A stretch of 64,000 bases of DNA from Mortierella alpina (GCA_029449245.1 JANATF010000012.1:682001-746000), one strand, 5' to 3'. Positions 31,627 to 44,902 are shown, counted from the stretch's first letter. The notes: a model not told the origin generated them from the sequence alone. Numbers and translations are program-made.

Positions 31627-34600
31627 ATGCACCGTCGCCATCAACACGGTGTAGCAACTGCATCATGGGCTTGGCCACAGCAACCTTCAAGACATGCTGG
31701 CCTGCTGGACATTGGCATGTTCGGAGGCGGCTACCTCGCTCCAAGCACAGGGAGCCTCCTGTTCGCCAAAGACACCCACGGTTGGTCTTGCAAAGGATCG
31801 CCCGCATACAAACGGATCTGCCACTGATGGCCCGGGATACGGACACGGACAGCATGCTGATAGATCTAGCACCATCCTCTTTTCCTCTTATTGGAACTTC
31901 CTAGATTTTGTGTACGCACCAAGGTCGGCACTGATACAGATGTTACCTCGGGTGCGACCCTGGGTGCCCAGACCGGTCGAGAACTGGCCCCAGGAGGCCA
32001 TACTCTCCAAACCCATCGAAACGAGGCTCAACATGGGTGTAAGCGATTTCTGTTGGTTGTCATAGCATCGAGCAAATGTTCATTTCCGAGAGTCTTCCTC
32101 TAAACTCCAACCTCGACCCATTCTTATTCACGCCATCTAGCTTTCCCACCTCCGCACAGCATACATGGAAGAATGGTTTCCAGAGGATTTGGTGTTTGAT
32201 ACCGCCAAGGAGGAAGGCTACAGGGATTACAGACTGGAGTACCATGACCCGTTCAATGGCAACGTGTGTGCCGTCGGTAGCTTCATCAATTTACCAGTGA
32301 TTGCAACTCCCGCAGGACCGACAGGAGCCGATCTGGACATCGTTCTAATCCACCACAAACCAAATCAGGAGCCTCCTTTCAACATGCTAGCACCAAAGTC
32401 AGCACTGATGTCTTTTCCGTCCCCGATCTGCCAGATCGCGACGCCCCCTCCTCGAGCAGGCATTGAGCTGGATGAACAATTTTTAGTACGCACACGGGGG
32501 CATGTCAGTATTGTTGCCGCGCCAACCGACGTCCCCGACGCCATATCCAGGATTGAGCCGGAATATGTCAAGATCGTGGACCGGATACCCAGCAGACCGC
32601 TGGCTTGTAAAGACCACACAATCCATGCCGCCATCTCGCCCCATATACCAAACACCTATGCTCTCATGGGTGACAAGGGTAGGATTGCACTGTGGAGTCG
32701 TCATACTGGAAGCTTGGAGAACAAGAACGGGTCAGATCTTACTATCATCAGGAACGATGATCTGGCTCTCGAGGAAGACTCGGACCCTTGGAGGCGATGC
32801 ACTTGGGGTCCTCACCCCCGGTTGCTGGTCGTCGCATCCCGGAAAAAGATGGAACAGCTGGACTTTAGGGTATGAAAGGAGAAAACAACACATGTCGACT
32901 TTGAAAAACAACATGAAGAGTTGTGTCTGGAAATACTCACCTGCATTTGTGATGAAATAGACGAGGGCTACAAGCACCACCCTTTTCACGCCTAGAGCAC
33001 AGGAGTCGATACGAGCAATCCAGGAAGATGGTCCGCTGAATCTTGCACCTTTTCAGACGTACATTGCCACGTCCCACCAAGTCGCATGCATCGACCAACG
33101 ATTCGCCAAAGCACCCCTTATCTCCTGGGCTCATCAAGGCAGTCGCTCATGGCCATGTGGCCTTGTGGCTATGGACCTTGCGACAGATCAGGGAAATTAC
33201 AGTAAGATGTCGTGCGGATCTTGATGTATAATGATTTCCTCACTTCGACTTTTTTATCTGACGCGTTAAAACGTTATCATATTAGCGACGGTCCTAACAT
33301 GGGAGAAGCGAAACGCAGAAATTATTGCTTACAATATCTCGCTCGGATCAAATGATACGGAGCCTGCGCCTCTCACAATGGAAGGTTCGGCACAAGAGCT
33401 ACCTTCATTTCATTCGCATTCGCAATATACCGGGTCCAGTGCGCTCCGGAACCCAATGAAGGTTTGGCGCGTTCATAATACAGGTGATGGACAGCTCCAG
33501 CAGAGCATAAAGCCTCCACTGCAGGGGTTCGGAGTAATAGCGACGTCTTTGCTAGACGCCCACAACGACAACGACGATGTTCATGATTTGAAGGCAAACC
33601 GACTGTGCATCTCGAGGTTTTCTATACTGCAATATTCGGCGACAGGAGCGGTTTATGGCCAGGAAATTGAGATGAGGCCAAAGGAACAAGGAGAACAGCA
33701 TGAGAATGTAGTTCTTGATTTGCAAAGCACCTTGCAAACAGGAGAGGCTGATGTGGCATCGGGAAACCCTTTGACATCTAGGCTCGCACGGGAATTGGTT
33801 TCGGGTCAAGAGCTGGATGAAATGCAGGTGATCGACGAGCTCATCGCTGCCGCTGAACAGAATGTTGCGCCATGGAAAAGTAAAGTTAAGGAGGCGCAGG
33901 AACTGGCGGACGATGTTGCGGTGTCGAGAGAGGAGATTCATGAGCACCTGGAGCTGGACATGCGCGAGATGCTCGTTAGGGCGAAGCGATATCTCCTTTT
34001 CGACTGGGAGAAACCTCACCTGGACGTCAAAACCGGTACAACAGCCAAGGCGGAGGAAGGAATGCGGGTTATATCCACATCAAGCACACCCCTGTCGATG
34101 TAAGTGAAGAAAACAAAAACTCCTTTCGCAGTAATCCCTCTCCATCAAGTCGAACTGTATCTGACGCATATGGCACTCTTGCTGATAGGTTTGACGTGCT
34201 GCAGGCAATTGGCTGTTCCGGCCTTTCGATGGTAGAGCGGGATTCTATATGCGACCTGATTCGGCAAGATATTGAACAGGATCCATTTTTGACCACAAAG
34301 GGCGGGCAAATTGTGCACCGGAAAATTATCAGAACGTGGCCTATGCTTAATCTTAAAGTAAGCACTCTGCTGCGCGATGAGCAACCATCTATCGATGACA
34401 TTGCGGCCTTCCTCGAAGAAATATATCCACTCCCGCAACCACAGGTCTTGAGACGGTCTCGGGCAGAGGAATCCATCACCAGTAGATTTGCCAGCCTCAA
34501 CATACCTGCCAACGCCACAGATAGAAACGAACTCAGTGACGGATCGGCAGACGGATCGGCCGACGGATCTCAACCGAGGAACGATCAGGATGAGGAATCA

Positions 34601-35461
34601 AATCAGGAGGTTTGGCCTACGTCAGAGGCGCGTCAAATGCGACAAACGACATTGCGACGGTTGGCGCAGGAGCTCGTACTTTCATCCACCGTTGTTGTCA
34701 CGTCGGTCCTACCGGCAATAGAATCAGAACCCGAACCTACCAAGAGGACTGAGCGCACGCCCAGATTTCAGTATCTGTTCCAGAACTCAAGTCCAAACCG
34801 ATCTAGTCCACCACAGATCAATTTGTCGTCGCGGTGCAAGTCTATCTTGGACGAATGGAAGGTTGGCACGGATCCCTATGAGTACAAGTATGTGCTGCCA
34901 GATGGCACCTCTGGAGACCAGGATGAGGTCGAGGTAGAGAACGAGGAAGAGAAGAGGGAGCGGGAAGAACGACTGTTACGATTGCGCCAGAGACGCGAAA
35001 AGCGTAGCAACAAATACACGTCTGCGCGCAACAACGATGCTGGATATAATATCAGCGCTGGTGGTTCAGCATCGCAGCCGGTCGGAGTCGTTGTCTCTGA
35101 TTTGGAAGCCATTCGATCGGGTGTTGCTGATGACGATGGTCACTTTTCGCTGCCGACCGTTGTCTCGGCTTCACAGCCGGCCTTCATACGCAGCACAGCA
35201 GTAGCAGCAGGATCACGATCAGGCACAGGGCTGGAAGCAGGACGAACTGTGTTGCAGACCAAGTCCATTTCATTTAGTGCCTCGCTTGGACCCGTCGACG
35301 ACTACAGTGGCATCCAGAGTTTGAGCCAGGATCTGCTCCCAAGCCAGAGCCAGGAGGACAGTGCACCAATGTGGGGAGCCAGCCAGCCTGTACGAGGACC
35401 GTTTGCGAATCGAAAGATTGCCAAGCCCAAGAAAGCCAAGGCTAGGGTCCAGGGATTCTAG
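31627..35461 (+). CDS. RRN6: RNA polymerase I core-factor subunit, RRN6/TAF1C-like
   Basis: Predicted 1,114-residue subunit of the Pol I core factor that binds the rDNA core promoter. Exons 31627-31780, 31905-32038, 32141-32869, 32961-33201, 33286-34099 and 34189-35461 sum exactly in frame. The N-terminal stretch LLDIGMFGGGYLAPSTGSLL and EEWFPEDLVFD, the propeller-like middle (ALMGDKGRIALWSRHTG, PRLLVVASRKKMEQLDFR) and especially the C-terminal SQPVRGPFANRKIAKPKKAK ending GF are the marks of the Rrn6/TAF1C family. A tandem SADGSADGS sits in a disordered loop near 34537-34570. The exon 1 donor is GTTGGT, which is weak, so the first exon is the least sure part. It follows the zinc-finger gene by 168 bases. 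Confidence 0.82.
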
Positions 35462-35774
35462 TGCCCAGTTGATATACTTTTACATTTGCATTGCATTCAT
35501 CACAGCATTTCATTTCGCATACATATACACAATACACTCACGCGACTTCGAACCATTTAGGTTGAAGATGCGTCCAATAGATTTGCCAACTGAGTGCCCA
35601 ATGCAGGCTTGGGGCACCCCTTTTCCTGTCGCTTCCCTCCGATCCCTCGCTTCTTTTCCCCACCATTCCACACTCCTGCAAGAACTCCCAATCTTTGCTC
35701 CAAACACTCTACTTGAACACACACCTGCCACAACCTCTTAAAAAAGCCAGGTCAAGTCCTTCTCGTTCAAGAAC

Positions 35775-37123
<1,349 letters not shown>

Positions 37124-37226
37124 ATCTTACTGTGGCACTTGGCAAGCCAGTTTTTTTATTTGGGTCATTTACATATTCCTTCTGCGCTCACTCGCCCCCT
37201 TCCTTCCTTCCTTCTTCCCTGCTTGC

Positions 37227-38425
37227 TTAAATAGGCTTGATCTATATCAGTGGATACAGGGGTGTTAATAAAGACAATCTTGATCAAATTCTCTTTAGTC
37301 TTTCAGATCATCAAGTGTCGAGCCACTTGTTCCGTTACCTTCCAGTGCAATGTGATCAATGAGAATACTAAGCACTTCAAATCCTGCACCAAGTAGTAGA
37401 ACACGCGGAGACCCTCGGGGTCCTCGCTTCCTTGTACATCCACAAGCGATCCAATCTTGGCGGTCTAGATGATTTCGAGAGAAATGGTACACAGACTGTG
37501 GTCAACATACTTCCGCGATACCCATTTTCGTTCTGGAACACCATAGCTCACGGTCCTGAGCGTCCGTGATATCCTGGTGGCAAGCGCGGAGGCAGGGTTG
37601 TCCACTGCACATTTAACCTATCCTCAATTGCACTATGGATCTTCATCGTTGGATGCCGTTCGCGTTGAAAGAAGCCATGTGGATCCTGTAAGGGCCTTCA
37701 CAATTCATCAGCCTCCTTGTCTACCTCCTTTAGGTGTGAGGATAATCCGTGCATAATGACCAGATGGCTACGTCTTGTCGCCCCACGTTGATCCTGCCAT
37801 GATGAGTATTTTACCTCAAAGGAAACGTGCTCGTTGCCGAATCGAATTTCCAGCTCCTGCTTTCCGACGACGTTCTTCTTGGGCCATTTGTGGTCGTCCT
37901 CCTTCATGACTTCTGAATCAGCAATAATCCTCTTGAGTTCTTTGATCATCAATGGACTGACGGTCACTGAACAACGGATAACAGCAGCACGCGATATATA
38001 TATTAGTCACTCGGTCATGTCATGGATCTCAAAAAAGACATACGGACTATCTATTGGACGCAAGTTGGTTAACATAAATAAAACCTACTCTCTTTCTTGA
38101 TCAAGGAGTCGTTCCTGTAGTTGGAGTTGTTGGCATAGCGGCAGCGACCATCGGCATGGAACTCAAACTCGATAAACTCGTGGCCGTATCTTCCCTGATG
38201 ACCCGAACTATTCATTATCGAGATAACGGGACGAGCAGGCGTGTGTGCTGTGATCAGTTTCGCGGACGAAATGCCATCGTTCCTTTTCGCCACCCAATCT
38301 TGGCATCGTGAGTCCACGTTCGACCCTGTAAGCTCCTTGTGAGTTGTCCATGATTCAAGTTGGTTCGCGCCATTTCATATGGATACTTACTAGTACCGCA
38401 CGTAGAATTCCTCCTTTGCTGGCAT
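37227..38425 (-). CDS. MAGO: Mago nashi, exon junction complex core
   Basis: 148-residue partner of Y14 in the exon junction complex, acting in mRNA localisation, splicing and decay. Exons 38391-38425, 38089-38207, 37815-37966, 37339-37464 and 37227-37241 sum in frame. Landmarks: [95 protein letters not shown] and [15 protein letters not shown]. The last exon is 15 bases and supplies IKPI and the stop, the invariant Mago C-terminus. Reading through instead gives a non-conserved tail. Its 3' end is about 100 bases from the FUR1 stop, and it is divergent from the RtcB gene. Mago is absent from budding yeast but kept in many other fungi. Confidence 0.94.
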
Positions 38426-38671
38426 GTTGTCTGTGTGTCGGTGAGTGAACAAGTTGATCTCAAGGTAAAGCATTGTCCACCCATTAACTAGCCTGGTATG
38501 ACGTCTTGCCTAAATCTTGATCGTATATGCGCTGTGGTTGCTGCGGGCGGGCTTTTGGCCTGATTTAAAGTGGGGCGCTATGCGAGCGCTTGGATCCTCA
38601 ACTTCTTCCTCTCTTTCCCCTCTTTCCCCTCTCGACCGACCGTTATAGATACCATAAATCAGAACAAAACA
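38426..38671. promoter_or_regulatory. Bidirectional promoter, Mago / RtcB-like ligase
   Basis: Only 246 bases separate the two divergent ATGs. No clear TATA box. A pyrimidine-rich stretch (TTCCTCTCTTTCC, about 38605-38635) precedes the plus-strand start. Confidence 0.5.
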
Positions 38672-40510
38672 ATGCCCTCCATCCGTCTCACACTCGTCAA
38701 CAACGCCAAGCAGAGCCAGAAATCCGCCGTGATCCTCAAGACAGGAGAGTCAGGGACGGACGACCTAATCAATGAGGTTTTGACGCTGGCCAAGAACAAA
38801 CTGCGGCTCAAGAAGGCAAAGGTGTTGTTTTTGAACCATGGAGTAGAGCTCAGCGACTCAAGTTGGTTCCTTAATGGAAAAGTAGCACAGGACAGGTAAG
38901 CAATTCAGCCACACCCTGTTGCTAGTGTATGTGTGCGCGCGCTTACTCACTCTCATCTAATCATTGTCACGATGCGCACCAGCCTCATTTTCGTCTCCTG
39001 CGGCGAAGGATACGTAGGCCAGACAAGACCGGAGCCAGCAGCAACCACACCAACTCCCTCTCTCGCACAAGCATCTGTAGTTGGGGACGTCAGCAACGCT
39101 GACCCATCACAGGAAACGACGCTGGCAGTGAGCGATCTGAAATTCGAGTCGATGCTCCTCGACTCTGAGGTTTCTGCACAGATCTCTATCCTTGCCAAAA
39201 AGAGTTTTGTCGACCCAGAAGCCAATGTACAGCTCAATCGGACAGCTATGTTGCCAGGGATGAGACGAGTTGTCGGCCAGCCTGATCTCCATCCAGGTAG
39301 GAAAAATGTGGTCTGTTAACGTTTTACCATCCAAGGATTGATCCGTGTTGTAGAGCTGACCATTGGCATGAACTACTTCCTAAGGCAATCAATACCCTAT
39401 CGGAGCCACCTTCATCACGCAAAAGTTCATCTATCCTGCGCTTATCGGAAACGATATTGTATGTTTCCAAGGGCTGTTAATTACATTACTATGGTGGGCT
39501 ACCCGATATGTCCTTGAGAGACTAACCCTTTCTCGCTATCGTTCGGTTAGGGATGCGGAATGGCGGTGTACAAGACGAGGCTCTCCTCAAACATCAAGCC
39601 TCAAAAGATTGTAGACAAATTGCATCACCTCGAGGGACGGTGGACAGAAGGCGATCCTCACGAGTTTCTGATCTCACAGCTCGGAGAAGAGCATTCCGAC
39701 ACTGGTAAAGCGCATCTGGATCAACTCGGTACTCTGGGAGGAGGAAATCATTTTGCAGAATTCGTCGTGATCGAGAACCGAGTGGATCTGGAGGTGTGCG
39801 AATCTCTAGGGCTGCAAGACGCCAACACATATCTCATTGTCCATTCGGGATCCAGGCGGTTTGGTCAAACGGTTTTGGAGGCCTCCAACAAGATGCAGAC
39901 CAAGGCCGAGAAAAAGCTCGTTGGACTGGACGTGGATTCGGAGGTCGGGCAAGCATACTTGAAGCAACATGATCTGGCTTGTGCGTGGGCCAGGACCAAC
40001 CGAGAGCTGATCGCTCAACGCGTGCTGTCACGTCTCAATGCCGAGCAAGACGCCGAGAAAATCCTTGATATCTGGCACAACAATGTCGAGAAGAAGGTGA
40101 TTGACGGTATAGATGCTGAACGGCCGTGCTGGATACATCGCAAGGGAGCTGCCCCAAGTGACCGTGGATTGGTGGTCATCCCTGGAAGCCGCGGTCACTT
40201 CTCGTATCTAGTCATGCCACAGGGCGATCAAAGCAAGAACGGATTCTCGTTGGCCCATGGTGCCGGCCGGTTATTGCCCCGCGCGAAAGCTCTTCAGAAG
40301 CGTCCTCAGACATCCAAGCAGGCCTCCATTTCAGCGCTGCAAACGACTGATCTGGGATCGAGCGTGATCTGTGAGGATACGGACCTGCTCTTTGAGGAAC
40401 AACCGGGTGCATACAAAGAGATCACCGACATTATTGATGACCTTGGCCCGTTTGTCAAAGTCGTAGCCATTCTTCGCCCCATTTGCACGTACAAGATGCG
40501 TAGAGAATAG
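38672..40510 (+). CDS. RtcB-family RNA ligase (RtcB2/PrfH-associated class) with extra N-terminal domain
   Basis: 523-residue GTP- and Mn-dependent RNA ligase homologue. Exons 38672-38895, 38983-39296, 39385-39458 and 39551-40510 sum in frame. Metal and nucleotide residues are all present: Cys206 (NDIGCGMAVY), His271 (TLGGGNHFAEF), His302 (LIVHSGSRRFG), His380 (IWHNN) and the guanylated His440 (LAHGAGR). LPGMRRVVGQPDLHPGNQYP, WIHRKGAAPSDRG and PGSRGHFSYLVMP resemble the bacterial RtcB2 group linked to release factor PrfH more than the archaeal/animal tRNA ligase. The first 85 residues (IRLTLVNNAK..., VLFLNHGVELSDSSWFLNGK) form a separate, perhaps ubiquitin-like, domain, then a linker rich in Ser/Thr/Pro. 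Yeast uses Trl1 for tRNA ligation, so the role here is open; repair of cleaved tRNA or rRNA is inference. Confidence 0.88.
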
Positions 40511-40650
40511 TCGCAGCTAGTCAAGACATGTTCTTACAGCCCAACATACCTTTGCTGAAGGTTTGATAGATCGATTTATTACTGTCGTTATGATACAAGG
40601 AGGTGGGATGATCGTCGGGTGAATGCTGAGCAATTGGCGGTGCTCTCTTC

Positions 40651-41311
40651 TTAAGCGCGGGTAAGCTTTCCATAGATGTGAAGAGCAAACACAGAGGCGA
40701 TGAAAGCCAAAGACAAGACGAGGACGACGACAGGGTCACTAAGAGAGATGAGAATGAGAACGAGTTCAGTTCACCAGCGTGCTTTTTACTTGCAGTACCC
40801 ATAATCCAGTCATGATCTGCCACTACTTACACGCGGAGGCCGGGAGAGTCATCGGTGTAGATGCGCATCATACCCGAAGTGCTGGGACCAGGAGCACGCG
40901 AAGTCTGAGCCTTGGCGGCGGTGGTGCGTCTCCTATTTATTCGGGAGGTGAGAGGAACAGTTAGTCTGCAAAGTCAAGCAAATCTGATCTTCCTGGGGAA
41001 GAAAAAACAGTGGATGGTACAGCTGAGAATGTGGCCCATTAATGAAAAGAACCAGCCTCATCTGCATTCCCGAACACTTGTCAAAGAACGCACCTGACAG
41101 CGGCACCGCGGGGAGAAGCGCCGGCGGGGTTGGGGGAAGGAGCAGAGTCGGACTAGATACGTAAGAAAGTTGATGAAGCAAAGGTCGCTGAAGATTAGCT
41201 TGGGTAGGGCCTCTCCATTCGAGTGTTGTCCTCGTGCTTCCTGAGTCAAGAACACGGTCTGAGAGAGAGTCCCTTCTCTAGACACACGCTGTCGATCGGT
41301 CGCCATACCAT
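40651..41311 (-). CDS. SBH1: Sec61 translocon beta subunit
   Basis: 83-residue tail-anchored subunit of the ER translocon. Exons 41309-41311, 41094-41152, 40831-40932 and 40651-40738 sum in frame; yeast Sbh1 has 82 residues. The cytosolic part reads SDSAPSPNPAGASPRGAA then VRRRTTAAKAQTSRAPGPST and MMRIYTDDSPGLRVDPVVV, followed by a single membrane helix (VLVLSLAFIASVFALHIYG) and KLTRA. These are signature Sec61 beta features. The start codon appears to stand alone in exon 1 (ATG then donor GTATGG), the same arrangement and donor as in FUR1. It is divergent from phosphomannomutase. Confidence 0.93.
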
Positions 41312-41631
41312 GATGCTGGGAGATGGCCTTGGGGAAGTGGGAGGTGGTCTGGTGGGAAGGGATGAGGGGAACGATGGAAAAGCAAAATCGAACAAAGGGC
41401 GACAAAGAAGACTGAGGAAACGGGAAGAGCCAATCTGTAATGTGCACCAATCAGATCGCGACATGAATTCCCTTATCGCCCACCTGGCTCGCCCGGAAAT
41501 AAACGCTCTTCATTTCGGGGGCGTTCTTTGAATGCCCCCCTGAGCATAAAAACCACCCATCTCGTAACTCATCACTCCAACTCCTTACACAACCCACTAC
41601 CAACACCATACCAAACCATACCACACCTAGC
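41312..41631. promoter_or_regulatory. Divergent promoter, SEC61 beta / phosphomannomutase
   Basis: 320 bases between the two ATGs. GCATAAAAACC at about 41544-41554 is a TATA-like element about 85 bases before the phosphomannomutase start. Confidence 0.45.
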
Positions 41632-43427
41632 ATGATGGCTAACTCTGCACCCTCTGACTTCTCCGACCGCACCCACCCCGACACCATCTGCCTCTTCGAT
41701 GTCGATGGGACCCTGACGCCTGCTCGCTTGGTAAAGACAGGAACATGAGACATTCATTCGTTCTCCAATCGTCGCGATCTCCACAACTATCCATACTATC
41801 GTGCCACATAGGATCGCATACGAAAGCTCGTTCCTAGCCCGCCCTTCTTGTTTATTCTGACACATCATGCCCGCTATTTTATCAACCGTAGGAAATCACA
41901 AAAGCCATGGAACAGACGCTGGTTGAGCTTCGAAAGAAGTGCGTCATTGGCTTCGTCGGCGGATCTGATCTTTCCAAGCAGCTCGAGCAGCTCGGACCCA
42001 ACGGTAATGGTTTCCTCTGTTATTGAGGCGGCTATAGGTTCAGCTGTGATATTTCATCTGTGATATTTACTGGAGCAAACTGCCGCTATACTTTCGACGG
42101 GCGTCGTTGTTAGCGCGCAGAGGAATGCTGCAAAATGCCTGTTTTCTTTCGACACGTTCCCCTCGATGATGAAGCGGACTTGCGCCGTTGACACGTTTCC
42201 TCAATGTTTGATCAACACTGCGAGCGTGCCTTTTCGTGTTGACACGTTTTCTAATTTTGATCAACACTGCGAGCGTGCCTTTTCGTGTTGACACGTTTTC
42301 TAATTTTTGATCTGTACTCCAATGCCATTGCTGAACGTTGCAGGGTGCTTGTTCTGTTGACACGTTTCCAAATCTAATCTAAATTGCCTGCAATGTAATT
42401 TTAGCACGCATCCCTCTAACCTTCAAACTTGCTATTCTTATCTAGTCCTCCAGAACTTTGACTACTGCTTCTCAGAGAATGGATTGACCGCATACAAGAA
42501 GGGTGAGCAGCTCGCCTCTCAGGTAACACAAGCTACCGATATGCTCATAGACACAAGGACTTGGAAAACAAGCCCAATCCTCTGACCATAGACCGTTATT
42601 CATCTAGAGCTTTATCGGATATTTGGGCGAGGACCGCTACAAGAAGCTCGTCAACTTTGTTCTTCGCTACATTGCTGACATGGACATCCCCGTCAAGCGG
42701 TATGTGGCATAATATTGCGAACCAAATCCGCCTTTGGACTATCATTTCCTCTTTGAATTATGCTGACATTAATTTTTTTCTTTGTAAATATGTAGTGGTA
42801 CATTCATCGAGTTCCGCAACGGAATGATCAACATCTCGCCCATTGGACGCAACTGCAGCCATCCCGAGCGTAACGAGTTTGAAAAGTTCGACTTGGTATG
42901 CACTCAGGACTACTTGAGAGCGCGAAACGATACAGATCGACAACGAGAGACCATTTTTCTGACACTCCTTATCTTCACTTCTTCCTGATGTGGATTTGCG
43001 TCAAATAGGAGCACAAGCTGCGTGAGAAGTTCGTCGCCGCATTGAAGAACGAGTTCCCCGACTATGGCTTGACTTACTCCATCGGTATGAAAATGGGCCG
43101 CGATGAAGCAAGGAGATAAAGTGCCTAGTGCCTCTGAATTGTGGTTGTGGCCGCAAGAGTTGAACACTGACTAATACTCATCTTCATGCTGACATCTCTT
43201 GCCATATAGGTGGCCAGATCTCCTTTGATGTGTTCCCCGTGGGATGGGATAAGACTTACTGCCTCCGCCATATTGAGCACGAGAACTTCAAGACTATTCA
43301 CTTCTTTGGCGACAAGACCTTCAAGGGTGGCAACGACTACGAGATTTTCAGCGACCCCCGCGTTACTGGACACTCTGTCACCAGTCCTGAGCACACAGAG
43401 TCCATCTTGCGTGAGCTCTTCTTCTAA
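41632..43427 (+). CDS. SEC53: Phosphomannomutase
   Basis: 257-residue HAD-superfamily enzyme converting mannose-6-phosphate to mannose-1-phosphate for GDP-mannose, hence N-glycans, GPI anchors and wall mannan. Exons 41632-41730, 41892-42003, 42446-42522, 42608-42699, 42796-42895, 43009-43084 and 43210-43427 sum in frame. The catalytic DxDGT is FDVDGTLTP; also [83 protein letters not shown] and [14 protein letters not shown]. Of two adjacent ATGs I take the first. The second intron (42004-42445) is 442 bases and contains a minisatellite. AATAAA follows the stop (43441). Confidence 0.95.
42187..42367. repeat. Minisatellite, about 49-bp unit, in phosphomannomutase intron 2
   Basis: GTTGACACGTTT recurs at 42187, 42238, 42287 and 42356. 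Between the first three, the segment TTTGATCAACACTGCGAGCG followed by TGCCTTTTCGT is repeated almost exactly (period about 49-51); the last unit is diverged. It lies wholly within the intron. Confidence 0.92.
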
Positions 43428-43550
43428 ACGAAAACGCTGTAATAAATTTGGCCGTGGCCCTGAATTTTCCCTCAGTGCAAAACTCAAATAATTTCATACC
43501 GTCTGACCTTGCATTCATTCATCCACCGCATTAACTCGAGTTCTCCGACC

Positions 43551-44902
43551 ATGGTCTGGCCATTTTCGTCCAGCTCATCCAGCAATGATGCCAAGTCGAG
43601 CTCATCTTCACCGGCAGCAGACACATTCGAGCGCGCAAAGCAGGATGCGGACGCATTTCTTCAATCCACTAAAACAACAATGGAGGACATGAGTGCTTCA
43701 GTCGAGGAGATGGCCATCAGTACCTCGATATCGTCCTCGGTCAAACAGCTCTCGATCCCCGAGATCCCAGCCTCTGTAGAACCATATCTAATCGCCTCAG
43801 TCGTCTTTGGAGTGTCAACAGCAGCAGTTGTGTTGTACAGGACGCGACTTCGTCGAATCCCCTCGGCTGCGTTTTTAACACCACATTCCTTGCAAGGGAA
43901 GAGGGTTCTCAGAGGGAAGGTGACTAGCGTGGGAGATTCGGACAACTTTCGGTTCTATCATACACCTGGAGGTATCTGGGCTGGATGGGGCTGGCTCAGA
44001 CATGTGCCCAGCACTGTTAAAGGTAAGAGGAGCATGATACAGATGGGTGGGTGGAGAGGATTTTTTTTTTCTGCGTTGAAAGTAAGGAACGTTCAACGCA
44101 GGATTACTGGCAGCTGATAAACGGGTGGTTGTTTTTTGTCACTAGAGCTCAAGAATCAGACATTGCACATCCGTATTGCTGGCGTGGATGCCCCTGAGGT
44201 AAGAGTATGCCATTGTCGTCGAGCTGATCAGACATCCTAGTTTTGAGTTGGTATTCACCTCGTGCTTTTTGAGTAACTATTGTTTTTTCCTGCCCACCTT
44301 TTACTAGGGAGCACATTTCGGGATGCCAGCTCAGCCATTCTCGCAAGAGTCATTGGAGTGGCTGCGCAAAGAGTTGAAGGGAAAGACTGTGTTGGTGAAG
44401 CCGTTCGCCAAGGACCGTTATGAGCGCGTTGTAAGGACGCATCTTGGTTGATGAATGCATGGGCAGGCGCCACCAAATCTTTTATTTTCTTGTATGTGCT
44501 CACTCCCTGTACAACACTTTACCTACGCTGCGACATAGGTGTCAATGGCTTGGTACCCGAGGTTCTTACCTTTCCTTCCCAAGAGGAATGTTAGTGTTGA
44601 GATGCTGAAGGTGGGGTATGGACAGATCTACCGCCAGGCAGGATCTGAATATGGCGGGATGCTCAAGGAGTTTGAGAAGCATGAGGCGAAAGCAAAGTAA
44701 GGATTCACGAAGGCCCTGATGTTCAACCCTCTCTCTCCCTTCAGTCGCAGATGGGTTGGCATGATGACTGATGTTGCTGCTTTATTTTTCTATGTATATT
44801 TGCGCCGTGTCGATGAATAGGAGCCGCAAGATCGGCATCTGGTCACAGAAGGACATGGTGAGTGCGGCCGATCACAAGAAGCAATACCTTCGGGGCGAGT
44901 GA
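43551..44902 (+). CDS. LCL3: Membrane-anchored staphylococcal nuclease-like protein (LCL3 type)
   Basis: 295-residue predicted endonuclease of the fungal LCL3 group, thought to be mitochondrial. Exons 43551-44022, 44146-44198, 44308-44430, 44539-44696 and 44821-44902 sum in frame. After a Ser-rich N-terminus and amphipathic helix comes one membrane helix ([19 protein letters not shown]) and RTRLRR. The SNase fold follows: [20 protein letters not shown], the active-site strand [16 protein letters not shown] with Arg, Asp and Glu kept, and KDRYERVV with the second Arg. GWGWLRHVP matches the insertion typical of this fungal group. Catalytic residues are intact, so activity is plausible. Confidence 0.88.

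Noticed and set aside
37303-37338. Longer Mago C-terminus ending HLMI
   Set aside because: A good GTAACG donor followed by an ATATAG acceptor and IKPI-stop matches the conserved Mago end much better; kept only as a possible retained-intron form.
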